From contig NZ_AZUK01000001.1 in assembly GCF_000527035.1 (NCBI RefSeq), positions 1,456,001 to 1,520,000 of the forward strand: a stretch of 64,000 nt of DNA. The letters are read 5' to 3'. Source of the stretch: Tolumonas lignilytica (GTDB lineage: Bacteria; Pseudomonadota; Gammaproteobacteria; Enterobacterales; Aeromonadaceae). The number at the start of each line of letters is the position of its first letter. Positions within the stretch are counted from its first letter, which is position 1. The position numbers and the translations under genes are program-made. Shown piece by piece: positions 34,150-44,700 of the stretch. The notes beneath the pieces are model-generated. The model worked only from the letters and a program-made list of their open reading frames with translations. It was not told the origin of the DNA and did no database searches.

Positions 34150-35754
34150 TCAGCCGCAAGGCGAATATCTGACGCTGGGTAGCTGTAAATATTGCTGCAG
34201 ATATTCATCAAACGGCTGATGATCGTCTGCCTCCAGCTCCGCCTGTTTCAGCAATGACGCCTGCGCTTCATCGCTAAAGTAATTGGCTTCCCAATATTGC
34301 AACGGTTCCTGTTGTAACTGTTGATGAAATAATTCCGCCTGCTGGCGACCGAACTCAGCATTATCCAGGTTTTGCGACAACAACTGATCCAGCACCTGAG
34401 CCGATAAGGTTTTGCTCGGGTCGCGCAACTTGTCACGTTGTGTCTGTAGCGCCAACTGGTAGTGTACCCGGCCATTGGCCCGATCCAGCAACTGGGCCAC
34501 CAGTTGTAATTCATCAAACAACTGCTCGCCCCATTCCCGTAACGGCAATTCACCTTTCTCGGTCAGTAATTGCAAACCAGGGCGCCGCCCTTCCAATGCG
34601 ACATGACTCATGTTGTGGCGATTGCGTTCGATTTCAGCCATCTCCAACTCGGGCGATGGACGCAATAAACACCAAACCAGGAACAGATCCAGAAAGCGTA
34701 ACTGCTGCAATTCGACGCCAAATGGCATAAACGGGTTTACATCCAGCGTACGCAACTCAATATAGTCAATCCCTCGACGCTCCAACGCAATCAGAGGGCG
34801 CTCCCCGGAACGCGGAGTCCGCTTTGGCCTGATAGGTGCGTAAAGTTCATTTTCTAATTGCAGTACATGATCATTCAACTGACGGTAATCATCGCCTTCC
34901 TTTATACCCAGTGCCGCAAATCCGCTGTCTTTGGTGTGGAGCGCCCGACGAACGGAAGCCAGATAATCATTCAAATTACTGTGCGTAATATTCAAACTGG
35001 CCTGCGATTTATTGGTATATCCCAGATCCGATAAGCGCAATGACGTAGCATACGGTAAATAGAGTGTCCCCTTTCCAACCCGTTCAAAAGGCAGCCCCGT
35101 CGCTCTGCCTTGTAAAAATGAACTGCATAAGGCCGGAGACGCACCAAACAGATAAGGGATCAGCCAGCCAAAACGATAGACATTGCGAATCAATCCCATA
35201 TAGCTGTCAGAGATCAATTTGCATTGGCAACATCCTGGCTGCTGTAACTGCTGCCACTCACTCCAGAAGCTATCCGGCATGGAGAAGTTAAAATGCACAC
35301 CGGCAATGACTTGCATCATACTGCCATAACGATGATGCAGACCCTGTCGATAGAGGGTTTTCATGCGTCCCACATTTGAACGGCCATACTGGGCCAGACG
35401 TATTGTGCTTTCATCACCAATAAAGCAGGGCATCGATAATGGCCACAACCGTTCATCACCAATATTTTGCTGCGTAAAACGATGAATATCCCCCAATTGT
35501 GCCAGCAAGACATCCAATGAATCGGACACCGGTGTAATAAACTCCATCAGACTTTCGGCATAATCCGTGGTGATATTGGCATGCGTCAGGGCTGCACCTA
35601 ATTGCTGCGGATGATCCAGGGGTGACAGCCGTCCGTCTGGCGTGATCCGTAATGATTCACGCTCAATACCACGCCGAATCCCTCGTACAGCGAAGACTCG
35701 TTCCGGAGCACTTAACTGTTCGATGATTTCAGACAAAGACGATGGCAACGACAT
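34150..35754 (-). CDS. gshA: Glutamate-cysteine ligase GshA
   Basis: 534 residues from the ATG at 35754, preferred over upstream in-frame starts because GAGG lies six bases before it. First step of glutathione synthesis: ATP-dependent joining of glutamate and cysteine. The sequence follows the E. coli type: GIERESLRITPDGRLS (glutamate/ATP site), ITTDYAESLMEFITP, FNFSMPDSFW, and YIELRTLDVNPFMPFG. Length is normal for the family. Transcribed alone upstream of the CSS-EAL gene, 73 bases away. Confidence 0.95.
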   Translation of the reverse strand: MSLPSSLSEIIEQLSAPERVFAVRGIRRGIERESLRITPDGRLSPLDHPQQLGAALTHANITTDYAESLMEFITPVSDSLDVLLAQLGDIHRFTQQNIGDERLWPLSMPCFIGDESTIRLAQYGRSNVGRMKTLYRQGLHHRYGSMMQVIAGVHFNFSMPDSFWSEWQQLQQPGCCQCKLISDSYMGLIRNVYRFGWLIPYLFGASPALCSSFLQGRATGLPFERVGKGTLYLPYATSLRLSDLGYTNKSQASLNITHSNLNDYLASVRRALHTKDSGFAALGIKEGDDYRQLNDHVLQLENELYAPIRPKRTPRSGERPLIALERRGIDYIELRTLDVNPFMPFGVELQQLRFLDLFLVWCLLRPSPELEMAEIERNRHNMSHVALEGRRPGLQLLTEKGELPLREWGEQLFDELQLVAQLLDRANGRVHYQLALQTQRDKLRDPSKTLSAQVLDQLLSQNLDNAEFGRQQAELFHQQLQQEPLQYWEANYFSDEAQASLLKQAELEADDHQPFDEYLQQYLQLPSVRYSPCG

Positions 35755-35958
35755 AGAAAACCTCATGGCTGGAAGACGATTGCAATAAATACGAAAAAGA
35801 CAAATCAGCAATCATGTCATACGGATACAAGATAACATCTGTTTGAGCATAACGCGCCATCTTGTTAACGTCACGTTAACTCTGAAATAACACACTGAAT
35901 TTGGCAGGTGACGATGCCGTAACCAACCGCTTTGGTCTAGGTATACGCAATAGGTGAT

Positions 35959-35979
35959 CAGGCCATGAAACATGGCCTG
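35959..35979 (-). terminator. Perfect hairpin after the phosphoethanolamine transferase gene
   Basis: CAGGCCATG and CATGGCCTG pair perfectly around AAA, seven bases past the stop at 35986. No T run follows on the minus strand, so it may terminate weakly or protect the 3' end. Confidence 0.5.
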
Positions 35980-35985
35980 CCAAGA

Positions 35986-37608
35986 TTAACGCCATGCTGT
36001 ATATGACGGTGGATTAGCGCGGGTAACAAAAGGATCTAGTGGTAACTTATCATAATCGACCCGGCTGGGCGTGAAGTTCGTCACATAGACCGGTGGCCCC
36101 GGCTGTTCCGACATGAAATGATATTTAGGTGCCACTTCTCGGCTACGGATCCCACTCCATTCCGCAAACAATGACATGAAATCGTTAGCTGAACGCATCG
36201 CCTTGACCACACGATGGCGAGTATCGCCACTGGAAGTGATAAACATCGGGACTTGATAGTTTTGCTGGAATTGATCGCCGTGTGACAAGTATTCCGATTT
36301 GGAACCACGCTCCTGAAACGCTAAACCATGATCGGAAAAATAGATCATCGAAAAATTCTTGCCGCTGTTTTGCAACTGCTGATACAACGAAGCTAAGAAA
36401 CTGTCTGTCTGAGTAATGCTAAACAGATAGCAGGAGATTTCTTCATTATCCACAAACGCCGCATATTGATGATGGGTTCGTTCGCAGGCTTTCGGATGTG
36501 ATCCCATCAGATGATAGACTATCAGCTTGGGGGCTTCCGTGTTTTCGTTCAGTGCATCATGGGTAAATTTCAAGAGATCTGTGTCTGGGGTATCCTGCGA
36601 AATAAAATTACCGTTTTTCAGAAAATGGACGTTATCGGCCCGCTTGGCAATGCTGGCAATTGCCGTATCGTAATGCCCCAATTGTCCCTGGTTTGAAAAC
36701 CAATAGGTATGGAATCCGGCTCGTTTTGCCAGCGTCACAATATTGTTCTGATATTGCGGCTGATCATCCTTACCCACCAGCGTCAGCGTCAATCCCAAAG
36801 AGCGCTGGGTTGAGGATGCCGCCGACAGATAATTATTAAACAGTACACCATTCACATGACTCATGAATGGCGTGTTATCCCACTGGCCGCCAAATGCACC
36901 CAAGGCATCACGCCGAGCACTCTCACCGATCACGACCACATACACCTGATGTTTAGGTTTTACAGCAATAACGTGCCAGTTATCCTGCAAGGTAGACAAA
37001 TTTTGCATCCGCCGGTGTTCGGCATTAACGGTCATATTAATCAAGGTGATATCTCTTACGAAACGGAACACCGGATAGCTGGCATTCAACAACGAAAAAG
37101 AGCCTTCTGCATAAAAATCTTTCACTGGAGCAACTAGCCAAATTGCCAAAAACACCGTTAGCAACGAAGAGTGCTGACCAGACCAACGCGGAAACACCCG
37201 AACCGGACACCGCAACACCAGCAAAGTAATTCCCAGAATGCCTAATGAAACCAGATAGTACCAAAGTGGGAAAACCCGCAATATTTCACCCGCCTCTTCC
37301 GGATTGGATGAGTAAAGCGAAAGAATGCTATTAAAGTTCGGGGCGCCATAAGTACGACCAAACGGAAAGTAGCAGGCCGCAACCAGAGCGCTGGCAATCA
37401 GCAGGTATTTGAATGTGCGCCGAGACACCCTTTCCAGTAAACACAAAAAGCAAAAGAAGCCTACAACATCGATCGCATGTAATTCGTAGCCCAGCGAAAT
37501 ATTAATCAGCAAGGCCAGCAGGAACAAAATTCCGGAGTTCCAGCTAAAAAATTCCTGTACGCGAGAATATGAAACAGCCTGTCGTAAGGTTAAGTTTATA
37601 AAGTTCAT
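35986..37608 (-). CDS. Phosphoethanolamine transferase (EptA/CptA-type sulfatase-fold, inner membrane)
   Basis: 540 residues from the ATG at 37608; a TTG eight codons upstream is possible but unlikely. Five N-terminal membrane segments (about 25-185) lead to a periplasmic alkaline-phosphatase-fold domain. Catalytic positions seen: GESARRD (metal-binding Glu), SSTQRSLGLTL (probable nucleophile Thr), YFSDHGLAF (metal-binding Asp and His) and LSHGDQF (His). Enzymes of this group move phosphoethanolamine from phosphatidylethanolamine to lipid A, core sugars or osmoregulated glucans; which acceptor is used here cannot be told. Members acting on lipid A give resistance to cationic peptides. Transcribed alone. 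Confidence 0.85.
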   Translation of the reverse strand: MNFINLTLRQAVSYSRVQEFFSWNSGILFLLALLINISLGYELHAIDVVGFFCFLCLLERVSRRTFKYLLIASALVAACYFPFGRTYGAPNFNSILSLYSSNPEEAGEILRVFPLWYYLVSLGILGITLLVLRCPVRVFPRWSGQHSSLLTVFLAIWLVAPVKDFYAEGSFSLLNASYPVFRFVRDITLINMTVNAEHRRMQNLSTLQDNWHVIAVKPKHQVYVVVIGESARRDALGAFGGQWDNTPFMSHVNGVLFNNYLSAASSTQRSLGLTLTLVGKDDQPQYQNNIVTLAKRAGFHTYWFSNQGQLGHYDTAIASIAKRADNVHFLKNGNFISQDTPDTDLLKFTHDALNENTEAPKLIVYHLMGSHPKACERTHHQYAAFVDNEEISCYLFSITQTDSFLASLYQQLQNSGKNFSMIYFSDHGLAFQERGSKSEYLSHGDQFQQNYQVPMFITSSGDTRHRVVKAMRSANDFMSLFAEWSGIRSREVAPKYHFMSEQPGPPVYVTNFTPSRVDYDKLPLDPFVTRANPPSYTAWR

Positions 37609-37952
37609 CTGATTTTCTGGATGGAATGTCAACGATCTACATGGCTGTTACGCAACCATGCCCCACGGGAGGAACCGCATCGAAGGCCTTGTTTGAACTC
37701 CCGTCATACAGGCTGTAAAAACACGCTCAGCTTATGCTAAGAAGCCCTGGAGCGGAGCCTTTATTCCTGTGACGTAGCAAGCAAAATTAAGTTTTTGTGA
37801 CAAAAAAATGACAAGAAAGTCACTTTTGACAAAAAAGCACGAGCAAAAACGTCCATATAGAGCTTTGCCCGGCTCAAATGAAGGTATAAGCAGTCACGCA
37901 TTGCCATCAACTGAAGGGGGTGAATACGCGGATGTTTCTATATTTGGCATTC
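37609..37952. other. Intergenic region with TGACAAAAAA direct repeats
   Basis: About 340 bases between vgrG and the transferase gene, both on the minus strand. No gene seen, in particular no effector, immunity or PAAR gene behind vgrG. TGACAAAAAA occurs directly at about 37798 and 37829, with ATGACAAGAAAGTCAC between them, so GTGAC and GTCAC also form an inverted pair. It is upstream of the transferase and could hold regulator sites. Confidence 0.4.
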
Positions 37953-40046
37953 TCAATCTGAATAAATAATTTCATTGATTGCTTTTACCGCACGATTTTC
38001 AACCGGCTCTGGGGCTCTCGTCTGGGGTATATTACCGCTCCCGCTGCTATGCACGCCTGCGGGCCGATGCGGCAAGACGGCCGTTTCACTACCCGCAGTA
38101 AAGGCACCTCCTCCCTGGTTCAGGGTAACAACGGAACCACTAAGCGTGATCCCGCCGGGATCCAGTTTGATAAAACTACCTCCGGCCTGCAGTACTAATT
38201 CGGCTCCGGCATGATAGATTGCACGATCCTCGCTTTGCCAAACGGCACTTTCCTCTGCCTGAATCAGACTCATCTGCTGAACATGCTGCGCGTGATTACC
38301 ATGGATCGTGCCGTGTTGACTTTGCTTGATAACCTTCTGATGCCGCGCTTCGAGTGTAATATGTTGTTCCCCACGCACCTCCCGGTAATCATCACCACCT
38401 ATCGTACGGGCATGACTTCCATCTAGTTGGCTATGACTGCAGCCCAGAATTTTGGCATCCCAATCCTTTTCTGCCTGCCAGCGCAGTTCTTCTTGGCCTT
38501 TTTTATCTTCAAATCGCAATTCATTCGTTCCCTTGCCATCTGGGCTGGAACAGGTCCGAATACCACTGCGTGTCATGTGTTCTGGTTGCTGCCAAGGAGG
38601 GATCTTAGCGCCATTATGCAGGCAGCCTGTAATTAACGGCTTGTCAGGATCTCCCTCCTCAAAACTCACCTGTACCTCTTGGCCTATCCGTGGCAATCGG
38701 GTTACACCATAACCATTACCCGCCCAATCCTGCATGACGCGGATCCAGCAACTAGTCCGTTCATCACGCCGCTCTTCCCTGTCCCAATGAAACTGCACCT
38801 TAACTCGGCCCAGTGCATCGGTATAGATGTCCTCTCCAGCCGGGCCGGTGACTGTCGCAGTTTGCACACCACCTAATCGTGTTTTTTGTAAAGCACAATC
38901 AGGACGCCACGACGTCTCTGCCGGAATAGCGGTGAAATCACTGCATAACGTTGCCTGCCCATTACTAAACTCTTCCAGAACCTGAGGCTGTTCGCCTCGA
39001 AGTTTCACGTCCGTCAGTAACCAGCACGCATTCACGTCTGCTCGGGAATGTCCGCTGATGGAAAGTAGTCCACCACTATATAATTGCGACAAATTACCGT
39101 TTCCGCTGGCTGAAATCTGTTCCTTTTGTAAGGCTTCTAAATGTTGCCTTACTCGTCTCTGTACTGCCGCTGTATGATACTCATCGCTTTGATACACATA
39201 GTGATTCAGATGACGCAAGTTGCTTACTTCACTGCCCGATTTTACTCCCGACGAGGCGTACTGAACCACATCCAAGCGCCGTTGCGGTTGGTGTAAGTCA
39301 AATACCCGTTGGCTAGTCATATTGGCACCAACGGCATGCCTGACACAAAAGGACTGTAAAGTCTCTTCATCTGCTATCTGACCAGTTCCCGGTTTATACT
39401 GCGCGACTAACAAGCGGTCACTCCAGCCAGACGAATGATCCGCTAATATCAGTCGGCTGCCATGCTCATCATGTTCAAAATGATAATGAATCCCCTCTTC
39501 ACCCAATAATCGGGTGATAAATTGCAGATTGCTTTCTCCATATTGCACACAATATTCTCGGGGCGCATAAACCGCATTGAGTCGCCACTGCACCTGCTCA
39601 CTGTCGATATGGTGCTCCTGAAAGAGTTGCTTGATAATATCCGGCACACTTTTGTGCTGGAAAATCCGTTGATTTTGTCCAAGCGAGAGCCAAGATAATG
39701 TCGGCCGCATAACCAACTGATATTGTGTTAAACGCGTGCCCTGACTCTGTCGCCGAAATTGCCAGACCTGCCCATGAAAATAAGTTTTACCGTGACTGCC
39801 TACCAGCATGAATATGGCGGGGGTTCCAAGCAGTACTTCCGGATTAATCGCAGCTTGTTCACTCACAAGCGTCAGCTCCAACACCCATGGTGTGTTCAAG
39901 CAATCTGCCGCAGTAAACCGTAATACCTGCATGTCATAACCCGCTGCCAACGTAAGGAAAAATCGCGATTCATTTGCTTTCCATAACTGACATGCATCAG
40001 AAGCGGGACGGAAGTCATTCCCCTGCAGATTATCTAATACCGACAT
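37953..40046 (-). CDS. vgrG: T6SS spike protein VgrG/TssI
   Basis: 697 residues. Gp27/gp5-like spike: N-terminal gp27 part (about 1-370) with RLLGEEGIHYHFEHDEHGSRLIL, the OB-fold part (VTGPAGEDIYTDALGRVKVQFHWDREE, about 405-470, then WAGNGYGVTRLPRIGQEV), and the gp5-like beta-helix with DUF2345-type repeats (about 520-640). The tail after residue 640 is short (HRPAGVHSSGSG to the end), so no fused effector domain is visible. Last gene of the T6SS operon. Exported effectors must be encoded elsewhere or bind this tail. Confidence 0.95.
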   Translation of the reverse strand: MSVLDNLQGNDFRPASDACQLWKANESRFFLTLAAGYDMQVLRFTAADCLNTPWVLELTLVSEQAAINPEVLLGTPAIFMLVGSHGKTYFHGQVWQFRRQSQGTRLTQYQLVMRPTLSWLSLGQNQRIFQHKSVPDIIKQLFQEHHIDSEQVQWRLNAVYAPREYCVQYGESNLQFITRLLGEEGIHYHFEHDEHGSRLILADHSSGWSDRLLVAQYKPGTGQIADEETLQSFCVRHAVGANMTSQRVFDLHQPQRRLDVVQYASSGVKSGSEVSNLRHLNHYVYQSDEYHTAAVQRRVRQHLEALQKEQISASGNGNLSQLYSGGLLSISGHSRADVNACWLLTDVKLRGEQPQVLEEFSNGQATLCSDFTAIPAETSWRPDCALQKTRLGGVQTATVTGPAGEDIYTDALGRVKVQFHWDREERRDERTSCWIRVMQDWAGNGYGVTRLPRIGQEVQVSFEEGDPDKPLITGCLHNGAKIPPWQQPEHMTRSGIRTCSSPDGKGTNELRFEDKKGQEELRWQAEKDWDAKILGCSHSQLDGSHARTIGGDDYREVRGEQHITLEARHQKVIKQSQHGTIHGNHAQHVQQMSLIQAEESAVWQSEDRAIYHAGAELVLQAGGSFIKLDPGGITLSGSVVTLNQGGGAFTAGSETAVLPHRPAGVHSSGSGNIPQTRAPEPVENRAVKAINEIIYSD

Positions 40047-40062
40047 GATGTCTTCCTTGAAA

Positions 40063-40959
40063 TTACGATAACCAATTCTTTTTTAAGTCACTTTTATCCA
40101 ATTGCGCCAGAACCTGATGTAACGTATCCAGGTTGCAACTACGCTCCTGATGGGACCACTTCAACCCCTGCAAAAGGGCCTTATCGAATGGATGTCGTCG
40201 GTTAAAGATCGGTTTTATAATGTCGCCCCGAGCTGCAGCCTCGTCGGTTGTATCCTGAAATGGATGTTTCCCACTAAAGAGGCGATAGAGTACACAACAC
40301 ACAGCGAACACATCGGTTGTCATCGTCGATAAGTTTTCTTCAAATAATTCCGGTGCGGCATATCGACAACTGCAGGCACGAACGACCTGACGAGCAGAGA
40401 CAGGTTGATATATCTGGCGACTGATCCCGAAATCAAATAAGGTAAGATGGTTAGCTGGTGAGATAATAATGTTCGCCAGTTTAATGTCTCCGTGCACAAT
40501 GCCTTGAGCGTGACAATGGCGAACGGCATCAACCAACTGTTTCGCAAAATGTAAGGCCATTTCTGTCGGTATCACCTGGCGATATAACAATTCTTCCAGA
40601 GGCAAGCCTTCCAGCCAGTCCATGATCAGAAATGCCTTATGCTGTTCCCGACATACATCGAAATGACGGATCGCCACCAGGTTAGGATGTTTCAACCCTG
40701 AACCAATGACATACTCCATAAACAACCGTTTATCCGCGTTCACATCATCGTCTTGTTCCGCACATGACATCTTGATGGCGATTTGATGACTAATACCGAA
40801 AGACTGCACCAGTGTATCGATACCGCGATACACGACTCCCATGCCACCAATGCCGAGTATGTTTTGTAGTAAATAACGCCCAGCCAGCATCGACCGCGTA
40901 ATAGAATTAGGTGACAACGGCGCACTGGAAATTTCGTCATTTAACAGAGCTATATCCAT
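40063..40959 (-). CDS. ppkA: T6SS Ser/Thr protein kinase (PpkA/VasL-side type)
   Basis: 298 residues, kinase domain only. Gly-rich loop GIGGMGVVYRGID (about 36-48), Lys in HQIAIKMS, catalytic loop HGDIKLAN instead of HRD, DFGIS and RYAAPELF are visible. No membrane segment or periplasmic domain, unlike P. aeruginosa PpkA. In known T6SSs PpkA phosphorylates the FHA protein and PppA reverses it; here the FHA protein is TagH at 48106. Sits between the phosphatase and vgrG. Confidence 0.88.
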   Translation of the reverse strand: MDIALLNDEISSAPLSPNSITRSMLAGRYLLQNILGIGGMGVVYRGIDTLVQSFGISHQIAIKMSCAEQDDDVNADKRLFMEYVIGSGLKHPNLVAIRHFDVCREQHKAFLIMDWLEGLPLEELLYRQVIPTEMALHFAKQLVDAVRHCHAQGIVHGDIKLANIIISPANHLTLFDFGISRQIYQPVSARQVVRACSCRYAAPELFEENLSTMTTDVFAVCCVLYRLFSGKHPFQDTTDEAAARGDIIKPIFNRRHPFDKALLQGLKWSHQERSCNLDTLHQVLAQLDKSDLKKNWLS

Positions 40960-40994
40960 CCCATGCCTCTGTTTTATTATTGATATTGTTTTGG

Positions 40995-41732
40995 TTATGA
41001 ATTATTCCGCACCACGACAGCCGTGAGGTTATCGCGCGCTGTACCGGATAAGGAATACTGCATCAACATCTGCACGGCTTTCCCCGGCTCCAAGGTACTC
41101 AGACACTGGATAATTATTCCGGTTGATAATTCCCGATAAAGCCCATCAGTGCAGAGCAATAGCATGTCGTCGGGATATAACTGCAGTTCCGCACTTTCCA
41201 ATACTAATTCCCTATCCACCCCAACGGCCCGTGTTACCACATTATTGAGCGGGTGTTGCAGCGCAGCTTCCGGCGTGATCCGTTTGGTATTAACCCATTG
41301 CTGTACCAAACTGTGATCTTCGCTGATTTGAAACAAAACGCCACGCCGTAATAAATAACAGCGACTGTCACCGGCCCAGATGCAGGTAGCCCGTCCCGGT
41401 TGTGCCAGCAAGGTCATGATGGTGGAGCCGATAATCTGTCGAGGGTTAACCAGTGTTCGTTCACAACTCAGATGAAAATTGGCCCATTGCAGAGCATCGA
41501 TCACAGACTCTCGTCGTTTATCGAGATCAGGCTCCCACGGAATATTCAATAACGATTCCGTGACCAACTGGCTGGCTAACCAACCCTGCTGATGCCCTCC
41601 CATGCCATCAGCAACAGCCCAGAGACCACGCTCTGCATTCATTAGATACGTATCTTCATTCTGTACTCTAATGTTACCCGCACAGGTTGCTGCTGCCGAT
41701 GACCAATAACGAGCAGAACTACGTGTCAACAT
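40995..41732 (-). CDS. pppA: T6SS PP2C-type protein phosphatase PppA
   Basis: 245 residues from the ATG at 41732, seven bases after the tssM stop; a TTG at 41762 inside tssM is an alternative. PP2C motifs: RVQNEDTYL, WAVADGMGGHQQG, WAGDSRCYLLR, LLCTDGLYREL and ARDNLTAVVV, giving the metal-binding Asp set. Expected to dephosphorylate the TagH-type protein and switch the T6SS off. No strong ribosome site, so coupling to tssM translation is likely. Confidence 0.9.
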   Translation of the reverse strand: MLTRSSARYWSSAAATCAGNIRVQNEDTYLMNAERGLWAVADGMGGHQQGWLASQLVTESLLNIPWEPDLDKRRESVIDALQWANFHLSCERTLVNPRQIIGSTIMTLLAQPGRATCIWAGDSRCYLLRRGVLFQISEDHSLVQQWVNTKRITPEAALQHPLNNVVTRAVGVDRELVLESAELQLYPDDMLLLCTDGLYRELSTGIIIQCLSTLEPGKAVQMLMQYSLSGTARDNLTAVVVRNNS

Positions 41733-41739
41733 GGCTATA

Positions 41740-44700
41740 TCACAAATGCTCTGGCAGTTCAAAACCTGCCAGCAGCCCTCGTTGCAACGGGTTCGGACTG
41801 TGATTACTGGAGAAAATATACTGTGCGTGGATCCCCTTATTTTCGACCGTCACTCTCAGTTGATCTTCTCCGTCTAAGGCTTCGACGTGGCAATGATCTA
41901 ACAGTCGGAACAGTGACCAGATACCACTTTGTTTGGTCAGCATACTTTCTTGTCCATTCAAATCTTGCACGTTCAGCGTAGCAACACTATTTCCCTGTAC
42001 CATTGGCCAGTTCAGATCGACCGGTACTATCGGCCCATGCTGATACACCAGCGATTGCCCGGCATACACAAATTCCGATTTCAGAGCACTGGGATCCAAC
42101 TCCTGAGGTTGAACCTTAAAACTCACAGACGTCTGTCCGTTTCCCTCAGTAAAGAAGGCTTTCTGAATTTGTGTTGCCCGTTGGAATTGTTGTAATGCAA
42201 GATGGCTGAGGTGAATTCCCTGCCCATCAATGGAACGGGATAATAACTCTCCCCCCCGCACCAGAAAGAAGGGCTTTAGAGGACCGGCAACAAACTGGTC
42301 CAGTATTCCGCCTTTTTTAAAGAACTCATTAAAATCACCGAGCGTGACATCTTTTGCTGCATCAACGAAGGGATAGCGTCCTTTTATCGTATTTTCATAG
42401 GCGGTCAACACATCCGTACGGTATTGCATCTGCACATACTCAGCAGCGCGATCTAGGATAAGACGCCATGCCTGATCGCTGACATCCATCAGCCAGGTTC
42501 GGATAGGTTCAGGCAGTCTTGCAGCAACAATACGTACTTGGGTTAATTCGTCCGGATGCCCTGACATACGATTACTGGCCATCTGGTAAGCTGCCGCCTC
42601 CAGATCCGGGGCGTGAGCAAGCCCGGAAAACAGGGCTTGCAGCGAGTTCAATGCACTCATTGCATCCGCCAATGCTGAGTTCGGAGTCCCATTTGCCTGG
42701 ATCAATTGATGGAAGGGAGCAAACTTCAGTGACAATGCTTGTTTTGGTCCCTTATTTTGCGCTTCGTCCAGTGTTGACCCCACTTGAGCGACCAGAGCTT
42801 GTGCCAGTTTGCCCTTCCCGGCTTTCTTCAATGCTCCTGCCTCAGCTGCATCCGTAACCGATTCCGGGAGCTTAAATAAAGTATTATCGCGGATCAGTGC
42901 CAGAATACGTTGTATCGGCTGATTATTATTGAGGTTGTTCAATGTGTTACTAGCATCCGTGACATCACTCATTGCCTTTAACTGCAACTGTCCGATGGCT
43001 TCATTCCAATAGCTGATGTAGTCCTGAAAATAGAGATTCTCAACCTGTGCATAAAGCCTTTGGCATTCCTGTTCACTCATATCTGTCGATGAACTCAAGA
43101 CCCAATTATCACGCATGATGTCTTTGATTAAGGTCAGCCCTTTACGCAAAAATACATCCTGATAACCTCGTTGCGTGTACAACCCCGGAATACCGTAATC
43201 ACCACCAATAAAACTGTGATACTGCAAACCTTGCACATCATCAAAATGCACCGCAGGTAATGTCACGGCCAACGGATCTTCTTTAATCATGCGGTACACC
43301 AACTTCGCAGGTGATTCTTGCTGCAGCACATGTTGCGTGTCTTCTACCAGATGCGCATCAATGTCTATTGGTTGAAACCCAATGCTTAGCAATGTATCCA
43401 GATGATTCAGCAGATTATTTTGTAACATCGCCTGTCCGCTATAGAGATCGGCCCACGACAAACTGATCCAGTGCCGTAAATAGTTGTTATCCAAATGAGA
43501 GGGATCGTGCAACATCAGATAGGCGCGCAGTGCTTTCAGCAAATAATCCCGATCATCGGTGCTGGCTCGTAATTGCTCCTCCAGAAGTTGTTTGAGCTTG
43601 GGCAACATCAGCCGACGCAATTGCTGTTCATAGGCATGTTCAACAACCGGATTAATCCGATGCCCCTGATACAAGCTGAGGCGATAAATCCAGTCTGCTC
43701 GGTTACTGGGAGGATACACTTCGGTTGCCTGACGCAAGGTTTTTAGGACAGGCAACAAGGCAGAGGCATCCGAGACGGGAGGAATTTTCTGTTGCTCGTT
43801 TTCTACCTTGGTATAAAGGTCATGCAGCTGTTGCTGACGTGAACTATTGTCGTAAAACACTCGCATCCATGTTGAACCGATCCCGAGCACGATAACCAAG
43901 GCACTCAGACAGGCAAAGCGATTCGTCCAGCGAATGCCCCGTTCATAACGCGTATCGACACTCGCCAAATCACCTTCCGTAAAGACAATATCTTCCAACA
44001 CCCGGCGAATAAAAAATCCCTTGTTCATTGCCGAGAAAGGCAGTAACTCCCGTTGCAATCCCAAATTTCGGCCGATCTTGATGGTGGAATCATTCAAGGG
44101 TTGATGCGATTCGAGCTGCGGTGCACTAGTGAGATAAATACCGCGTAACCGGGTTGGCAAATGGTAACGGTTGCGACCAAAGGCTATTTCAACAAAGAGC
44201 GCCAATGGTTCAACGATGGCAGCAAACTGCAACGGGAAACGGATGATTTCACCTCGACGGTTGACATCACGTTCATGGTGAATCAGCGATAATACCATGT
44301 CGTTAATACGCCGAATGAGCTCTTCAAATTCAGCGTGCAAAACATCCGCTTGTGTTCCATCACTATTTTCTTTGAAAGTCACACCGACAATCTGTTCCCG
44401 TTCTTCTTTGCTCAATTGATCAAAAAACGTATTAAAGCCATCGAGATAATCGCCTTTGCTTAACACCAGATAGACAGGAATATCGGAAGATAATGCCGCT
44501 TGGATTTGCTGGATCCGTCCCCGTACCGTGCGAGCATACTGTTCCAAAGCCCCTTCATGCTGACGTAACAGTTGCCCGACATCCAGCGTAAACACAATCC
44601 CATTCAGCGGACGACGACGGCGTTTTTGGCAGAGCATTTGCAAAAATTGTGGCCAAACAGTCGCCGCTACGGAGTGTTCCTCCTGCAACATGTAGCGACC

